This document shows, piece after piece, positions 26,516-35,699 of a stretch of DNA of 64,000 nucleotides; within the stretch, counting starts at the first letter, position 1, and every line of letters starts with the position of its first letter. Location of the stretch: NCBI GenBank assembly GCA_963843645.1, contig CAWJLE010000005.1:186001-250000 (forward strand). The letters are read 5' to 3'. The stretch is from CAWJLE01 sp963843645 (GTDB lineage: Bacteria; Chloroflexota; Anaerolineae; DAOTYC01). The translations under genes and the position numbers were made by a program. The notes under the pieces were generated by a model, which was given only the letters and a program-made list of their open reading frames with translations, was not told the DNA's origin and made no database searches.

Positions 26516-27011
26516 CACCAAGCCACAGTTTGAGTTATCTCTCTGCCCTTTGCCACAATGAAATGCGTTTTGCTGCTTTTGAGCTGCGCGACGCGCAGTG
26601 TACGTGACCTACACCATCTTCGGGCGCAGGGCAGCGCCCGAAACTCTTGAATCAGACTTCCACCAGAGCCATATCAAACGAATACTCGGCTGACCGCTGC
26701 GGATCGTCCGGTCGCTTGACCGGTGAAGCGGCGGTTTGGCTGTATCTACGGCTTCAGGGAGCCGCACGTCTCGGCTTAACCTCCTTAACAAAAGGCGTTA
26801 TTCCCGATAGCGGCGTGATGAGACTGACAGAAATGGCGTGATGCCCATTTGGATCAGTGGTTTTGCTTTGTCGTTGAAAGGAGGTGGAGGCATCGCCGAC
26901 AGGCATTCAGGCTGGAGTACCAGGACTGAAGCGTATTCTTTTGGCGAGTGTTCAGGAACGGATCGATTTGAGGTCAATTCAAGAAAGTCGATGAGAAGAA
27001 GGAGGACTTTA
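26516..27011 (+). other. About 495-nt 5' leader of livK
   Basis: No gene is visible here; an open frame in phase with livK from 26838 lacks a ribosome-binding site. It holds two hairpins: CTGCGC-GAC-GCGCAG near 26584-26598 and TTCGGGCGC (26619-26627) / GCGCCCGAA (26634-26642). Length and structure suggest a regulatory leader, but I could not match a known riboswitch. Confidence 0.4.
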
Positions 27012-29233
27012 ATGAGGCGCAACGGGCAAGTGTTCATCTATCTCGTGCTGGTCGCTACACTCAGCATGTCCCTCTTCGTGCCCACCATGGCCGGGGCACA
27101 AGCGCCGGCCGGCGACGAGCCGTACAAAGTTGGCTTTGTGAACCACCTGACGGGAGATATGGCGCCGTACGGACAGAGTCTGAAGAAGGGCACCGAGCTG
27201 GCGGTGGACCAGATCAATGCGGCCGGCGGGGTAAACGGGCATCCGATCGAAGTCATTTACGAGGATGACCGCGGGCAGGCAGCGGACGCGATCACGGCCT
27301 TCACGAAGCTGGTGGAGACGGACAAGGTGCCGGTGGTGATGGGGTCGGCGTCGAGCACGAAGACGCTGGCGATCTGCCCGAAGGCGCAGGAGTCGAAGGT
27401 AGTGCTGGTGTCCTCGGTGTCGACGGCGCCGGCGCTCAAGGAGTGCGGCAAATACTTCTTCTCGATGATGGTGTCGGACGATGCGCAGGGCGAAGAGTGG
27501 GTGAAGATTGCCGACTACTTCAAGGCACAAGAAGCCGCGGTGATGTACATCAACAACGACTACGGGAACGGTGTCAAGGACGTGTTTGTGAAGGCGTTCG
27601 AGGCGGCTGGGGGCAAGATTCTGATTCAGCAGCCGTTTGAAGAAGGTGGGAAGGATTTCCGAACCGAAGTATTGAAGGTCAAGCAGACGAACCCGAAGGT
27701 CGTGTTCATCGTGGATCACACGGCCGAGGGCGCGATCGTACTGAAGCAGGCGAAAGAGCTGCAGTTGAACGCGCAGTTTGTGACGGACGTGTCGATGGTG
27801 GCGAAAGAGACCCTGGAAGGCGCCGGAGCGGCGGCGGAAGGGGTGATGGGCGTGCGGGCCGCGTCACCGACGGGGCCGGTCTGGGAGAAGTTCAAGGCGG
27901 ATTTCCAGGCGAAGTTCGACACGGAACCGACGATCTGGGCTGATTTTGCCTACGACACGATGATGATGGTGGCGAAGGCGATTGAGGTGGGTGGTTACAC
28001 CGCGGATGGCATCCAGCAGGCCATGTTCAAGGTGGGCGAGACCGTACGTTGGACCGTCCGGCCCGAAGAAGCTGAACGAGTATGGCATCGCCATCGGTGT
28101 CTTCGAGTGGGTGACCGTCAAGGACGGCGCGTGGGTTCCGTTCGAAGGTCAGCCGAAGGCGGAGGCCGCTGCGGCCCGCAGGCTGCCACGGGCGAGCCGT
28201 ACAAAGTTGGCTTTGTGAACCACCTGACGGGAGATATGGCGCCGTACGGGCAGAGCCTGAAGAAGGGGACCGAGCTGGCGGTGGACCAGATCAATGCGGC
28301 CGGCGGGGTGAACGGGCATCCGATCGAGGTCATTTACGAGGATGACCGCGGGCAGGCAGCGGACGCGATCACGGCCTTCACGAAGCTGGTGGAGACGGAC
28401 AAGGTGCCGGTGGTGATGGGGTCGGCGTCGAGCACGAAGACGCTGGCGATCTGCCCGAAGGCGCAGGAGTCGAAGGTAGTGTTGGTGTCGTCGGTATCGA
28501 CGGCGCCGGCGCTGAAGGAGTGCGGCAAGTACTTCTTCTCGATGATGGTGTCGGACGATGCGCAGGGGGAAGAGTGGGTCAAGATTGCGGACTACCTGCA
28601 AGGCCAAGAAGCCGCGGTGATGTACATCAACAACGACTACGGCAACGGGGTCAAGGACGTCTTTGTGAAGGCGTTCGAGGCGGCGGGCGGGAAGATTCTG
28701 ATTGCAGCAGCCGTTTGAGGAAGGTGGGAAGGATTTCCGGACCGAGGTATTGAAGGTCAAGCAGACGAATCCGAAGGTCGTGTTCATCGTGGATCACACG
28801 GCCGAGGGCGCGATTGTGCATGAAGCAGGCGAAAGAGCTGCAGTTGAACGCGCAGTTTGTGACGGACGTTTCGATGGTGGCGAAAGAGACCCTGGAAGGC
28901 GCCGGAGCGGCGGCGGAAGGGGTGATGGGCGTGCGGGCCGCGTCGCCGACGGGGCCGATCTGGGAGAAGTTCAAGGCGGATTTCCAGGCGAAGTTCGACA
29001 CGGAACCGACGATCTGGGCCGATTTTGCCTACGACACGATGATGATGGTGGCGAAGGCGATCGAGGTGGGTGGTTACACCGCGGATGGCATTCAGCAGGC
29101 CATGTTCAAGGTGGGCGAGACCTACGTTGGACCGTCCGGCCCGAAGAAGCTGAACGAGTACGGCATCGCGATCGGTGTGTTCGAATGGGTGACCGTCAAG
29201 GACGGCCAATGGGTCCCATACGTAAAACAATAG
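27012..29233 (+). CDS. livK: Branched-chain-amino-acid-type ABC transporter substrate-binding protein, tandem double domain (frameshifted)
   Basis: Periplasmic or lipid-anchored type I binding protein of the LivK/HAAT family. Residues 1-29 are a signal peptide (VFIYLVLVATLSMSLFVP). Each unit starts EPYKVGFVNHLTGDMAPYGQ and contains VDQINAAGGVNGHPIEVIYE, VMGSASSTKTLAI, NNDYGNGVKDVFVKAFEAAG and WADFAYDTMMMVAKAIEVGG. The second unit starts at 28192 without signal peptide or start codon and repeats the first at a 1077-nt offset: in 180 aligned bases from 27121 and 28198 I count 5 differences, all synonymous. Single-base insertions are seen at 28044, 28704 and 28820 by comparing the copies, and one base is missing near 28160; restoring them gives one continuous two-domain protein joined by a linker around PKAEAAAAPQAATGE. 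ATG at 27012 has AAGGAGG. First gene of livKHMGF. Confidence 0.85.
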
Positions 29234-29254
29234 TCTGACCGGCATCGGCGAACA

Positions 29255-29278
29255 GAGGGGAGCAGAATAGCTCCCCTC
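29255..29278 (+). terminator. Hairpin between livK and livH
   Basis: GAGGGGAGC (29255-29263) / GCTCCCCTC (29270-29278), 6-nt loop, followed by CTGATTTGG. A weak terminator or processing site that would allow more livK than permease mRNA. Confidence 0.55.
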
Positions 29279-29307
29279 CTGATTTGGCCGGACTTCCTCG
29301 CCTCAAT

Positions 29308-29336
29308 GACTTCAGAAGCCTCGGACTTCTGAAGTC
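29308..29336. repeat. Palindromic intergenic repeat, copy R4 (covariant)
   Basis: GACTTCAGAAG (29308-29318), 7-nt spacer, CTTCTGAAGTC (29326-29336). Compared with the other copies, the central C-G pair has become A-T on both arms, so pairing is kept. AGACTGCGGAAGTCC follows at 29341-29355, similar to 56575-56587. Confidence 0.85.
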
Positions 29337-29372
29337 CCGCAGACTGCGGAAGTCCCCGCCCAGGGAGGCTTT

Positions 29373-30251
29373 ATGGACATTATTCCCCAATTGCTCGTCA
29401 ATGGAATCATCGCCGGCGGCAATTACGCGTTGGCCGCCATCGGCTACACCATGGTGTATAGCATTCTGAAGTTCATCAACTTCGCTCATGGCTCAGTGGC
29501 CAGTGTCGGAGCATACATCGTTTTTGTTCTGGCCATGACGACCCTCCACGTGCCGTTCGTGGCCGCCTTTTTTCTCAGCATGATCTTAACGGCCGGCCTA
29601 GGTATCATTATCGAAAAGGGTGCCTATAAACCGCTGCGCTACGCCCCCAAACTGGCTCCGCTGACCACTGCCATCGCTGTGTCATTCGTGCTCGACGCCG
29701 CGGTCATGATCCTGGTGGGCACGGATATCAAGACATACAACGTGGACTACCAGGTTTATACCATAGGACCGGTCTTCATCACTTCCGTTCAGGTCATCAT
29801 CATTGCAGCCAGCCTGTTCTTCATGCTCGGACTGTATTTGTTGCTCTCACGGACCAAGCTCGGCAAGGCCATCCGCGCTGTCGCGGACGACCTGAACCTG
29901 TCCGAGATCGCCGGCATCAATGCCGACTTCTCCATCTCGGCCGTCTTCGCTATCGGTTCGGCGCTCGCGGCGGCTTCGGGGACGCTGATTGGGCTCGACA
30001 CGAATCTGCAGCCTACGATGGGCTTCATCATCACGGTGAAAGCATTCGCGGCGGTGGTTCTGGGTGGATTGGGCAACGTTTACGGCGCGATCGCGGGTGC
30101 TTTCATCATCGGCATAGTCGAGAACATCGGTGTCTGGTACATCCCACCGGTCTGGAAAGACTCCATCGCCTACGGGATTCTGATCCTGGTGCTCCTGGTC
30201 AAGCCGTCCGGCCTGTTCGGCTCCAAGGACAATACCGGCGTGCTGCAGTAG
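29373..30251 (+). CDS. livH: Branched-chain-amino-acid-type ABC transporter permease LivH
   Basis: A 292-residue inner-membrane permease with about eight hydrophobic segments. It opens with LLVNGIIAGGNYALAAIGYTMVYSILKFINFAHGSVASVG, where the GxxYALxAxGxxxVY...NFAHG pattern is the LivH signature. GKAIRAVADDLNLSEIAGIN is the EAA-like cytoplasmic loop that contacts the ATPase, and VLGGLGNVYGAIAGAFIIGIVENI the C-terminal family motif. ATG at 29373 has GGAGG 5-9 nt upstream. It pairs with LivM (16 nt downstream) to form the channel; substrate choice is set by the double LivK. In this operon the substrate is more likely a methylated amine than leucine (inference from the mttB genes). Confidence 0.93.
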   Translation: MDIIPQLLVNGIIAGGNYALAAIGYTMVYSILKFINFAHGSVASVGAYIVFVLAMTTLHVPFVAAFFLSMILTAGLGIIIEKGAYKPLRYAPKLAPLTTAIAVSFVLDAAVMILVGTDIKTYNVDYQVYTIGPVFITSVQVIIIAASLFFMLGLYLLLSRTKLGKAIRAVADDLNLSEIAGINADFSISAVFAIGSALAAASGTLIGLDTNLQPTMGFIITVKAFAAVVLGGLGNVYGAIAGAFIIGIVENIGVWYIPPVWKDSIAYGILILVLLVKPSGLFGSKDNTGVLQ

Positions 30252-30267
30252 ACACGAGGAGGGGAAT

Positions 30268-31179
30268 GTGGTCGAGATCATTCTGCACTTGCTCATCGTG
30301 GCCGTGATCTATGCGATCCTGTCGATCAGTTTGAACTTCATGACCGGCACCACCGGGCTGTTCAACCTGGGACTGGCCGCTTTCTACGGCATTGGGGCTT
30401 ACGCTTCTGCGTTGCTGGCCAAGGCGGGTGTACCGTTCTTGCTGGCTCTGATAGGCGCCGTTCTGTTCTCCGGGCTCATGGCCTTCTTCATCGGCCTTCC
30501 CACGCTGCAATTGGTCGGCGACTACCTGGCGGTGGTGACGATGGGGCTCGGCGAGATCGCTCGCGCGGTATTCAAGAACTGGGTTGGCCTGACGGGCGGC
30601 TTCATGGGCCTGCGCAAGATTCCCAAGGCGTCATTTTTCGGCTTCGAGCTGCACACGCGCCTGGAGTACCTGATCTTTTCCGTCATCGTCCTCGCCATCG
30701 TGTACTTTGCCATCGAACGATTGCTGAGCTCACCATTCGGCCGGGTCCTGCGCGCCATCCGCGAGGATGAGATGGGGGCGCAGGCCATCGGCAAGAACAC
30801 CTTCCGTTTCAAAATGTGGGCCAACGTGATCGGTTCGGGAACCGCAGGACTGGCGGGCGCTCTGTTCGCCCATTACATCAACGTCATCAGCCCGGCGGAT
30901 TTCGTGATGTGGCTGACCTTCTTCATCTTCCTGATCATCGTGTTCGGCGGCCTGGGGAACAACCTGGGTGCGATCATCGCGACCGTAATCTTCGTGCTGG
31001 GACGCGAGGGGCTGCGATTCGTCGGCCTGCCGCCCAGCATCTCGGCTCCACTCCAGCAGTTGATTTTTGGCCTGCTGCTCATCTTTGCGACGATCTACCT
31101 CCCGAAGGGCCTCATTCCGGAGCGACAACAGCGATTCAAGGCCGAGCCGGTGCTCGAGAAGGGAGGGAGCCGTGCTTAG
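30268..31179 (+). CDS. livM: Branched-chain-amino-acid-type ABC transporter permease LivM
   Basis: A 303-residue permease, partner of LivH. Family features: ILSISLNFMTGTTGLFNLGLAAFYGIGAYASALL near the N-terminus (S.NxxxGxxGLxxLGxxAFxGxGAY), TLQLVGDYLAVVTMGLGEIARAV, FGRVLRAIREDEMGAQAIG as the cytoplasmic coupling loop, and FGGLGNNLGAIIATVIFV. GTG at 30268 has GAGGAGGGG upstream. Its last 8 nt overlap the start of livG, indicating translational coupling. Located in the cytoplasmic membrane. Confidence 0.93.
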   Translation: MVEIILHLLIVAVIYAILSISLNFMTGTTGLFNLGLAAFYGIGAYASALLAKAGVPFLLALIGAVLFSGLMAFFIGLPTLQLVGDYLAVVTMGLGEIARAVFKNWVGLTGGFMGLRKIPKASFFGFELHTRLEYLIFSVIVLAIVYFAIERLLSSPFGRVLRAIREDEMGAQAIGKNTFRFKMWANVIGSGTAGLAGALFAHYINVISPADFVMWLTFFIFLIIVFGGLGNNLGAIIATVIFVLGREGLRFVGLPPSISAPLQQLIFGLLLIFATIYLPKGLIPERQQRFKAEPVLEKGGSRA

Positions 31180-31924
31180 ACTCGACGAGCTCACGAAAGA
31201 TTTCGGCGGGCTGAGAGCGGTGGACCACTGCTCGTTTGAGGTGCCTCAACATACGATCTTCGGATTGATCGGCCCCAACGGTTCCGGCAAGAGCACTATC
31301 TTCAACCTGATCACCGGTTTTCTGGAGCCGACGTCTGGGCGCGTCTTCTTCAAGAATCAGGACATTACCCACAAGAAGCCGCACGAGATCAACCAGATGA
31401 ACGTGGCGCGGACATTTCAGCTCGTCAAGGTCTTTCGCAACATGACGGTTCTGGAAAACCTGCTTCTCGCGCCCAAGCATCAGGTCGGCGAGACTCTGTT
31501 GGGAGCCGTTATGCAGTCGCGGTCGATGCGGGAAGCCGAGCGAGACAGTATCCATCGCGCCCGGGCACTGCTGGACCTGATCGGCTTGCGCGAGGCGGAA
31601 AACGCGCAGACCGGTAGCCTTTCTTACGCCGAGCAGAAGATGGTTGAGATCTCGCGCGCCATGATGACCGAGCCGGACATCATCCTGTTGGACGAGCCGG
31701 CGTCCGGTATCAACCCGACGCTGATGAACCGCATCCTGAACTACATCCGCGAACTGCGTGATCGTCAGGGAAAGACCTTCCTGATCGTGGAACACGACAT
31801 GCGCGTGGTGATGAACCTGTGCGAGCGGATCGCCGTTCTGAACTATGGGAGCAAGATTGCGGAAGGCACCCCGGCCGAGATCTCCTGCGACCCATTGGTC
31901 GTCGATGCGTATCTGGGAGTTTAG
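31172..31924 (+). CDS. livG: ABC transporter ATP-binding protein LivG
   Basis: A 250-residue ATPase of the HAAT family. Walker A GPNGSGKST near residue 35; ARTFQLVKVFRNMTVLENLL gives the Q-loop region; the signature is LSYAEQKMVEISRAM (LSYAEQ, a normal LivG variant of LSGGQ); Walker B IILLDEPASGINP; H-loop VEHDM. The family-specific NITGFLEPTSG and KPHEINQMNVART segments are also present. The start is GTG at 31172, overlapping livM by 8 nt, with GGGAGGG upstream. LivF begins 3 nt after its stop. Confidence 0.94.
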   Translation: MLRLDELTKDFGGLRAVDHCSFEVPQHTIFGLIGPNGSGKSTIFNLITGFLEPTSGRVFFKNQDITHKKPHEINQMNVARTFQLVKVFRNMTVLENLLLAPKHQVGETLLGAVMQSRSMREAERDSIHRARALLDLIGLREAENAQTGSLSYAEQKMVEISRAMMTEPDIILLDEPASGINPTLMNRILNYIRELRDRQGKTFLIVEHDMRVVMNLCERIAVLNYGSKIAEGTPAEISCDPLVVDAYLGV

Positions 31925-31927
31925 AGA

Positions 31928-32656
31928 ATGAGCGACAACGTGCTCGAGATCAAGAACCTGGTGGCGGGATACGGTGCCATCGACGTGCTGCACGACGTGT
32001 CGATGAACGTCGAGCGGGGTGAGATCGTCACGATGGTCGGTGCGAATGGTGCGGGCAAGTCGACCACGCTGAAGAGCGTCTTCGGCCTGACCCACATCGG
32101 ATCGGGACAGATCGTGTTCGAAGGGCAAGATGTGACCTCGAGAAAGACCCACGAGCTGGCTGCGCTGGGGCTGGCATACGTGCCGCAGGAGCGCAGCGTG
32201 TTCTCTTCGTTGACGGTGGCGGAGAACCTGGAGATGGGCGCCTACGCGGTACCTCCGCGTGACATTCCGCGGCGTCTGGATCGGGTCTGCCAGCGTTTCC
32301 CCATCTTGCGAGAACGATCGAAGCAGAGAGCGGGAACCCTCAGCGGTGGAGAGCGCCAGATGTTGGCTATCGCCCGCGGCCTGATGGCTGAGCCGAGCCT
32401 GATGCTGCTGGACGAGCCGTCGCTGGGCCTGGCGCCCATGATCATCGCCGCCCTGTTCGAGCAGATCCAGGCCATCAACGAGGCCGGCACGACTATCCTG
32501 CTCATCGAGCAGAACGCTCGCCGGGCGCTGGCGATCGCCGACCGTGGTTACGTCATGGAGTTGGGGCAGATCCGCTACCAGGGCAGGGGCAGCGATCTGT
32601 TGCAGGACGAGCAGGTACAGCGCGCCTACCTCGGCGCAGGCGAAGCTTGCGAGTGA
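31928..32656 (+). CDS. livF: ABC transporter ATP-binding protein LivF
   Basis: A 242-residue ATPase, partner of LivG. Walker A GANGAGKST near residue 38, signature LSGGERQMLAIARGL, Walker B LMLLDEPSLGLAP, and switch IEQNARRAL (the LivF form of the H-loop region). LAYVPQERSVFSSLTVAENLEM contains the Q-loop. It completes livKHMGF and would energise uptake. It is followed after 20 nt by a dispersed palindrome and then by the first mttB-like gene 86 nt downstream, with no intervening promoter seen, so all probably form one transcript. Confidence 0.94.
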   Translation: MSDNVLEIKNLVAGYGAIDVLHDVSMNVERGEIVTMVGANGAGKSTTLKSVFGLTHIGSGQIVFEGQDVTSRKTHELAALGLAYVPQERSVFSSLTVAENLEMGAYAVPPRDIPRRLDRVCQRFPILRERSKQRAGTLSGGERQMLAIARGLMAEPSLMLLDEPSLGLAPMIIAALFEQIQAINEAGTTILLIEQNARRALAIADRGYVMELGQIRYQGRGSDLLQDEQVQRAYLGAGEACE

Positions 32657-32676
32657 CCATGTAATACTCTGAAACT

Positions 32677-32709
32677 GAGACTTCCGGGATCGCGAATTTC
32701 GGAAGTCTC
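32677..32709. repeat. Palindromic intergenic repeat, copy R5 (livF-mttB junction)
   Basis: GAGACTTCCG (32677-32686) pairs with CGGAAGTCTC (32700-32709); the spacer is 13 nt and diverged. It sits at the boundary of transporter and methyltransferase genes, where it could set differential mRNA stability. Confidence 0.75.
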
Positions 32710-32742
32710 CCTATGCTGCCATCTATGAAAGGAGACCACTCG

Positions 32743-34206
32743 ATGCGGAGCAATTTCTCCGTCCAGCTCACTCCGGAGTTTCGTGTGCTCTCGGACGAAC
32801 AGATCCAGGAGCTGCACATGAACACCCTGGAGGTCCTGCGACGGACGGGAGTAGCGGTCAAGGAACCGGAAGGGCGCGAGATCCTGAAACGGGCCGGCTG
32901 TTGGGTCGATGGCGAGCGGGTGCGCTTTCCCGCTCACCTGGTAGAGTGGGCAGTGCGCACGGCGCCTCCCCGGGTGGTCTTGTGCGACCGAAAGGGCGCC
33001 CCGGCCATGTACCTGGAAGACCGCAAGGTCTACTACGGCACCGGTTCCGACTGCCCGAACGTGATCGATCCCGATTCCGGCGAGCGCCGGCCGGGCGAGC
33101 TGAAAGACGTCGTCAACGTCTCGCGGCTGGTCGATGCCCTGCCGAACACCGACTTCCTCATGTGCATGACCATGGCCTCCGACGTTCCCGCGGCGGTGTC
33201 CGACCTGTATCACTTCCGCGCCATGGTCGAAAACACGACGAAACCCATCTGCTACACCGCCTGGAATTTGCAGAGCTTGAAGGACATCCTCGAGATGTGC
33301 GAGGCAGTGGCCGGCGGCGCCGAGGCTTTCCAGCGCAACCCTTTTGCCATTCTCTATGCGGAGCCGATTTCCCCGTTGCAACACATCGTCGAGGGCACGC
33401 AGAAGCTCATCCACATGTCGCGCAAGCGCCTGCCCGTCATCTTCACGCCCGGTATGATGACGGGGGCAGCCGCGCCCGTGACCAGCGCGGGCGGCCTCAT
33501 CGTGGCCAACGCCGAGATGCTGAGCGGCCTGGTTATCTCGCAGCTCGCGGGTGAAGGCACGCCCTTCGTCTATGGCGGCGGCATCACCATCATCGACATG
33601 TCGACGATGGGCGTCACGTACGCAGCACCCGAGTTCATGCTCAACACCTGCGCCCTGGCGGACATGGCCCGGTACTACGAGCTGCCGGTCTTCAGCTTTG
33701 GCGCGTGCTCCGATTCGAAATCGTTCGACGAACAGGCCGGCCTGGAAGGCGGGCTCTGGGTTCTGCTGGCCGCGTTGAGCGGCGGCAACCTGTCGCACGA
33801 CAGCGGCTACATCGATATGGGGCTTACGGCGTCGATGGACATGATCGTCATGAACGATGAGGCCGTCGGCCTCGTCAAACGTATCATGGGTGGCGTTGCG
33901 GTGAACGACGAAACGATGGCCGTGGACGTCATCGACCAGGTGGGGCCGGGCGGCCATTTCCTGGGCGAGGACCATACCTATCGCCATTTCCGCGAGAACT
34001 GGTATCCCAAGCTGCTGAATCGCCAGAAGTACGACATGTGGGTGCAGGATGGGTCGCTCACCCTGGGTGACCGCACACGCGCCAAAGTTAAGGACATCCT
34101 GGCCTCACACCAGCCGTCCGGGTTGTCGGACGGGGTGAAGGCTCAGTTGGACGCCATTGTTCGCCGTGCGGAGGCGCGGACGTCGGGCGCCGGGAGGCAG
34201 TCATGA
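32743..34206 (+). CDS. MttB-family (trimethylamine methyltransferase-like) protein 1
   Basis: A 487-residue TIM-barrel protein of the MttB superfamily. Members transfer a methyl group from a quaternary or tertiary amine (glycine betaine, proline betaine, carnitine, trimethylamine) to a cobalt corrinoid protein. Features: VLRRTGVAVKEPEGREIL at the N-terminus, VYYGTGSDCPNVIDPDSGE, DLYHFRAMVENTTKPICYTA, ISPLQHIVEGTQKL, and TPFVYGGGITIIDMSTMGVT in the barrel core. There is no in-frame UAG, so it is a non-pyrrolysine member, like MtgB-type enzymes. ATG at 32743 has GGAGA 7 nt upstream; an ATG 10 codons earlier lacks one. First of four paralogues. Its substrate contact region (FGACSDSKSFDEQAGLEG) differs most from the others. 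Confidence 0.9.
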   Translation: MRSNFSVQLTPEFRVLSDEQIQELHMNTLEVLRRTGVAVKEPEGREILKRAGCWVDGERVRFPAHLVEWAVRTAPPRVVLCDRKGAPAMYLEDRKVYYGTGSDCPNVIDPDSGERRPGELKDVVNVSRLVDALPNTDFLMCMTMASDVPAAVSDLYHFRAMVENTTKPICYTAWNLQSLKDILEMCEAVAGGAEAFQRNPFAILYAEPISPLQHIVEGTQKLIHMSRKRLPVIFTPGMMTGAAAPVTSAGGLIVANAEMLSGLVISQLAGEGTPFVYGGGITIIDMSTMGVTYAAPEFMLNTCALADMARYYELPVFSFGACSDSKSFDEQAGLEGGLWVLLAALSGGNLSHDSGYIDMGLTASMDMIVMNDEAVGLVKRIMGGVAVNDETMAVDVIDQVGPGGHFLGEDHTYRHFRENWYPKLLNRQKYDMWVQDGSLTLGDRTRAKVKDILASHQPSGLSDGVKAQLDAIVRRAEARTSGAGRQS

Positions 34207-35654
34207 TCAGGAGCAACTATCACGTACAGATGACGCCGCACTTTCGGGTGCTGTCCAAGAACCAGATCGAAGAGATCCACATGGCGACGATGGAGGTCCT
34301 GCGCCGGACAGGCGTCGTCGTGAAAGAGGCCGAAGGCCGCGAACTCCTGAAGAAGGCGGGTTGTTGGGTGGACGGCGAGCGCGTTCGCATTCCGGCGTCT
34401 CTGGTGGAATGGGCGCAGCGCACGTGTCCGCCCCGAGTCGTTCTGTGCGACCGCAACGGGCGTCCGGCGATGTTCCTGGAGCCCAACAAGGTGTATTACG
34501 GCACCGGCTCCGACACACCGAACGTGATCGACCCTTACTCGGGCGAGCGCCGTGAAGTCGTCCTCTCGGACGTCGCGGGCATCGCCAAAGTGGTCGATGC
34601 GCTGCCGAACATCAGCTTTCTGATGTGCATGGGCATCGCTTCGGACGTCAATCGCGCCATTTCCGATCTGTATCATTTCCAGACGATGGTGGAAAATACG
34701 ACCAAACCCATCGTTTACACCGCCTGGGACCTGGCCAATCAGAAGGACATCGTGGCCATGGCCGAGGCGGTTGCGGGTGGGGCCGAGGCGCTGCAGCGCA
34801 ATCCCTTCTGTGCGCTGTACACCGAGCCGATCGCCCCGTTGCAGCATGCGACCGAAGCGGCTCAGAAGCTGCTGTACATGGCCGGAAAGGGTCTGCCGGT
34901 GGTCTACACGCCGGGCCTGATGATCGGCGCCTCGGGGCCGGTCACCCTGGCGGGTGGGTTGGTGCAGGCCAATGCGGAGCTGTGGAGCGGCTTCGTGATG
35001 GCCCAGCTCAAGCGCGAAGGAACGCCGTTGATCTATGGCGGCGGTGTGCTGACGATGGACATGCGCAGCACACTGATGGCCTACGGCGCGCCGGAGTTCA
35101 TGCTGGCGACCTGCGCCCTCACGGACATGGCCCGCTATTACCGGCTGCCGATGTTCCACTTCGCCGGCTGCACGGATGCCAAGGTGTTCGATCAGCAGGC
35201 CGCGCTGGAAGGCGGCATGAGCATGCTGCTGGCAGCCCTGAGCGGTGGCAACCTGGTGCACGACGTGGGTTACATCGACAACGGGCTGACCGCCTCGTAC
35301 GAGATGCTGATCTCCATGGACGAGCTGGCCGGCCTCATCACTCGCTTCATGGGCGGCGTGCCGGTGAACGACGATACGATGGCGGTGGACGTCATCGACC
35401 GCGTCGGACCGGGCGGAAGCTTCCTCGGCGAAGAGCACACGCGACGCCACTTCCGCGACAACTGGTTCCCAAAGCTTCTCGACCGCAGCAACTACGATAT
35501 TTGGAAGGCCGATGGGGGACGGACGCTGGCGCAGCGGGCGAATGCGAGGGCCAAGGAGATTCTGGAAACCCATCAATCTCAGCCGATCGGCGAGAAGATT
35601 CGGGCGCAGCTGTCGGCCGTGATCGACCGGGCGGAGAAGCGGACGCGTGCGTAG
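34203..35654 (+). CDS. MttB-family (trimethylamine methyltransferase-like) protein 2
   Basis: A 483-residue paralogue. It begins MIRSNYHVQMTPHFRVLSKN and shares EVLRRTGVVVKEAEGRELL, NKVYYGTGSDTPNVIDPYSG, SDLYHFQTMVENTTKPIVYT, GTPLIYGGGVLTMDMRSTLM and FHFAGCTDAKVFDQQAALEG. The ATG overlaps the stop of copy 1 as ATGA, so translation is coupled and the two proteins may be made in equal amounts. Tandem, closely related copies suggest either heteromeric enzymes or parallel enzymes for related methylated amines. It has no corrinoid-binding domain of its own, and none is encoded near. Confidence 0.9.
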   Translation: MIRSNYHVQMTPHFRVLSKNQIEEIHMATMEVLRRTGVVVKEAEGRELLKKAGCWVDGERVRIPASLVEWAQRTCPPRVVLCDRNGRPAMFLEPNKVYYGTGSDTPNVIDPYSGERREVVLSDVAGIAKVVDALPNISFLMCMGIASDVNRAISDLYHFQTMVENTTKPIVYTAWDLANQKDIVAMAEAVAGGAEALQRNPFCALYTEPIAPLQHATEAAQKLLYMAGKGLPVVYTPGLMIGASGPVTLAGGLVQANAELWSGFVMAQLKREGTPLIYGGGVLTMDMRSTLMAYGAPEFMLATCALTDMARYYRLPMFHFAGCTDAKVFDQQAALEGGMSMLLAALSGGNLVHDVGYIDNGLTASYEMLISMDELAGLITRFMGGVPVNDDTMAVDVIDRVGPGGSFLGEEHTRRHFRDNWFPKLLDRSNYDIWKADGGRTLAQRANARAKEILETHQSQPIGEKIRAQLSAVIDRAEKRTRA

Positions 35655-35699
35655 CGTGACCGCTGCCTTGTGCTGGAGCTATCCACGAAGGAGGCAATC

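Noticed and set aside
26838..27011. N-terminal extension of livK from 26838
   Set aside because: It has no ribosome-binding site, and the signal peptide begins at the ATG at 27012, which has AAGGAGG.
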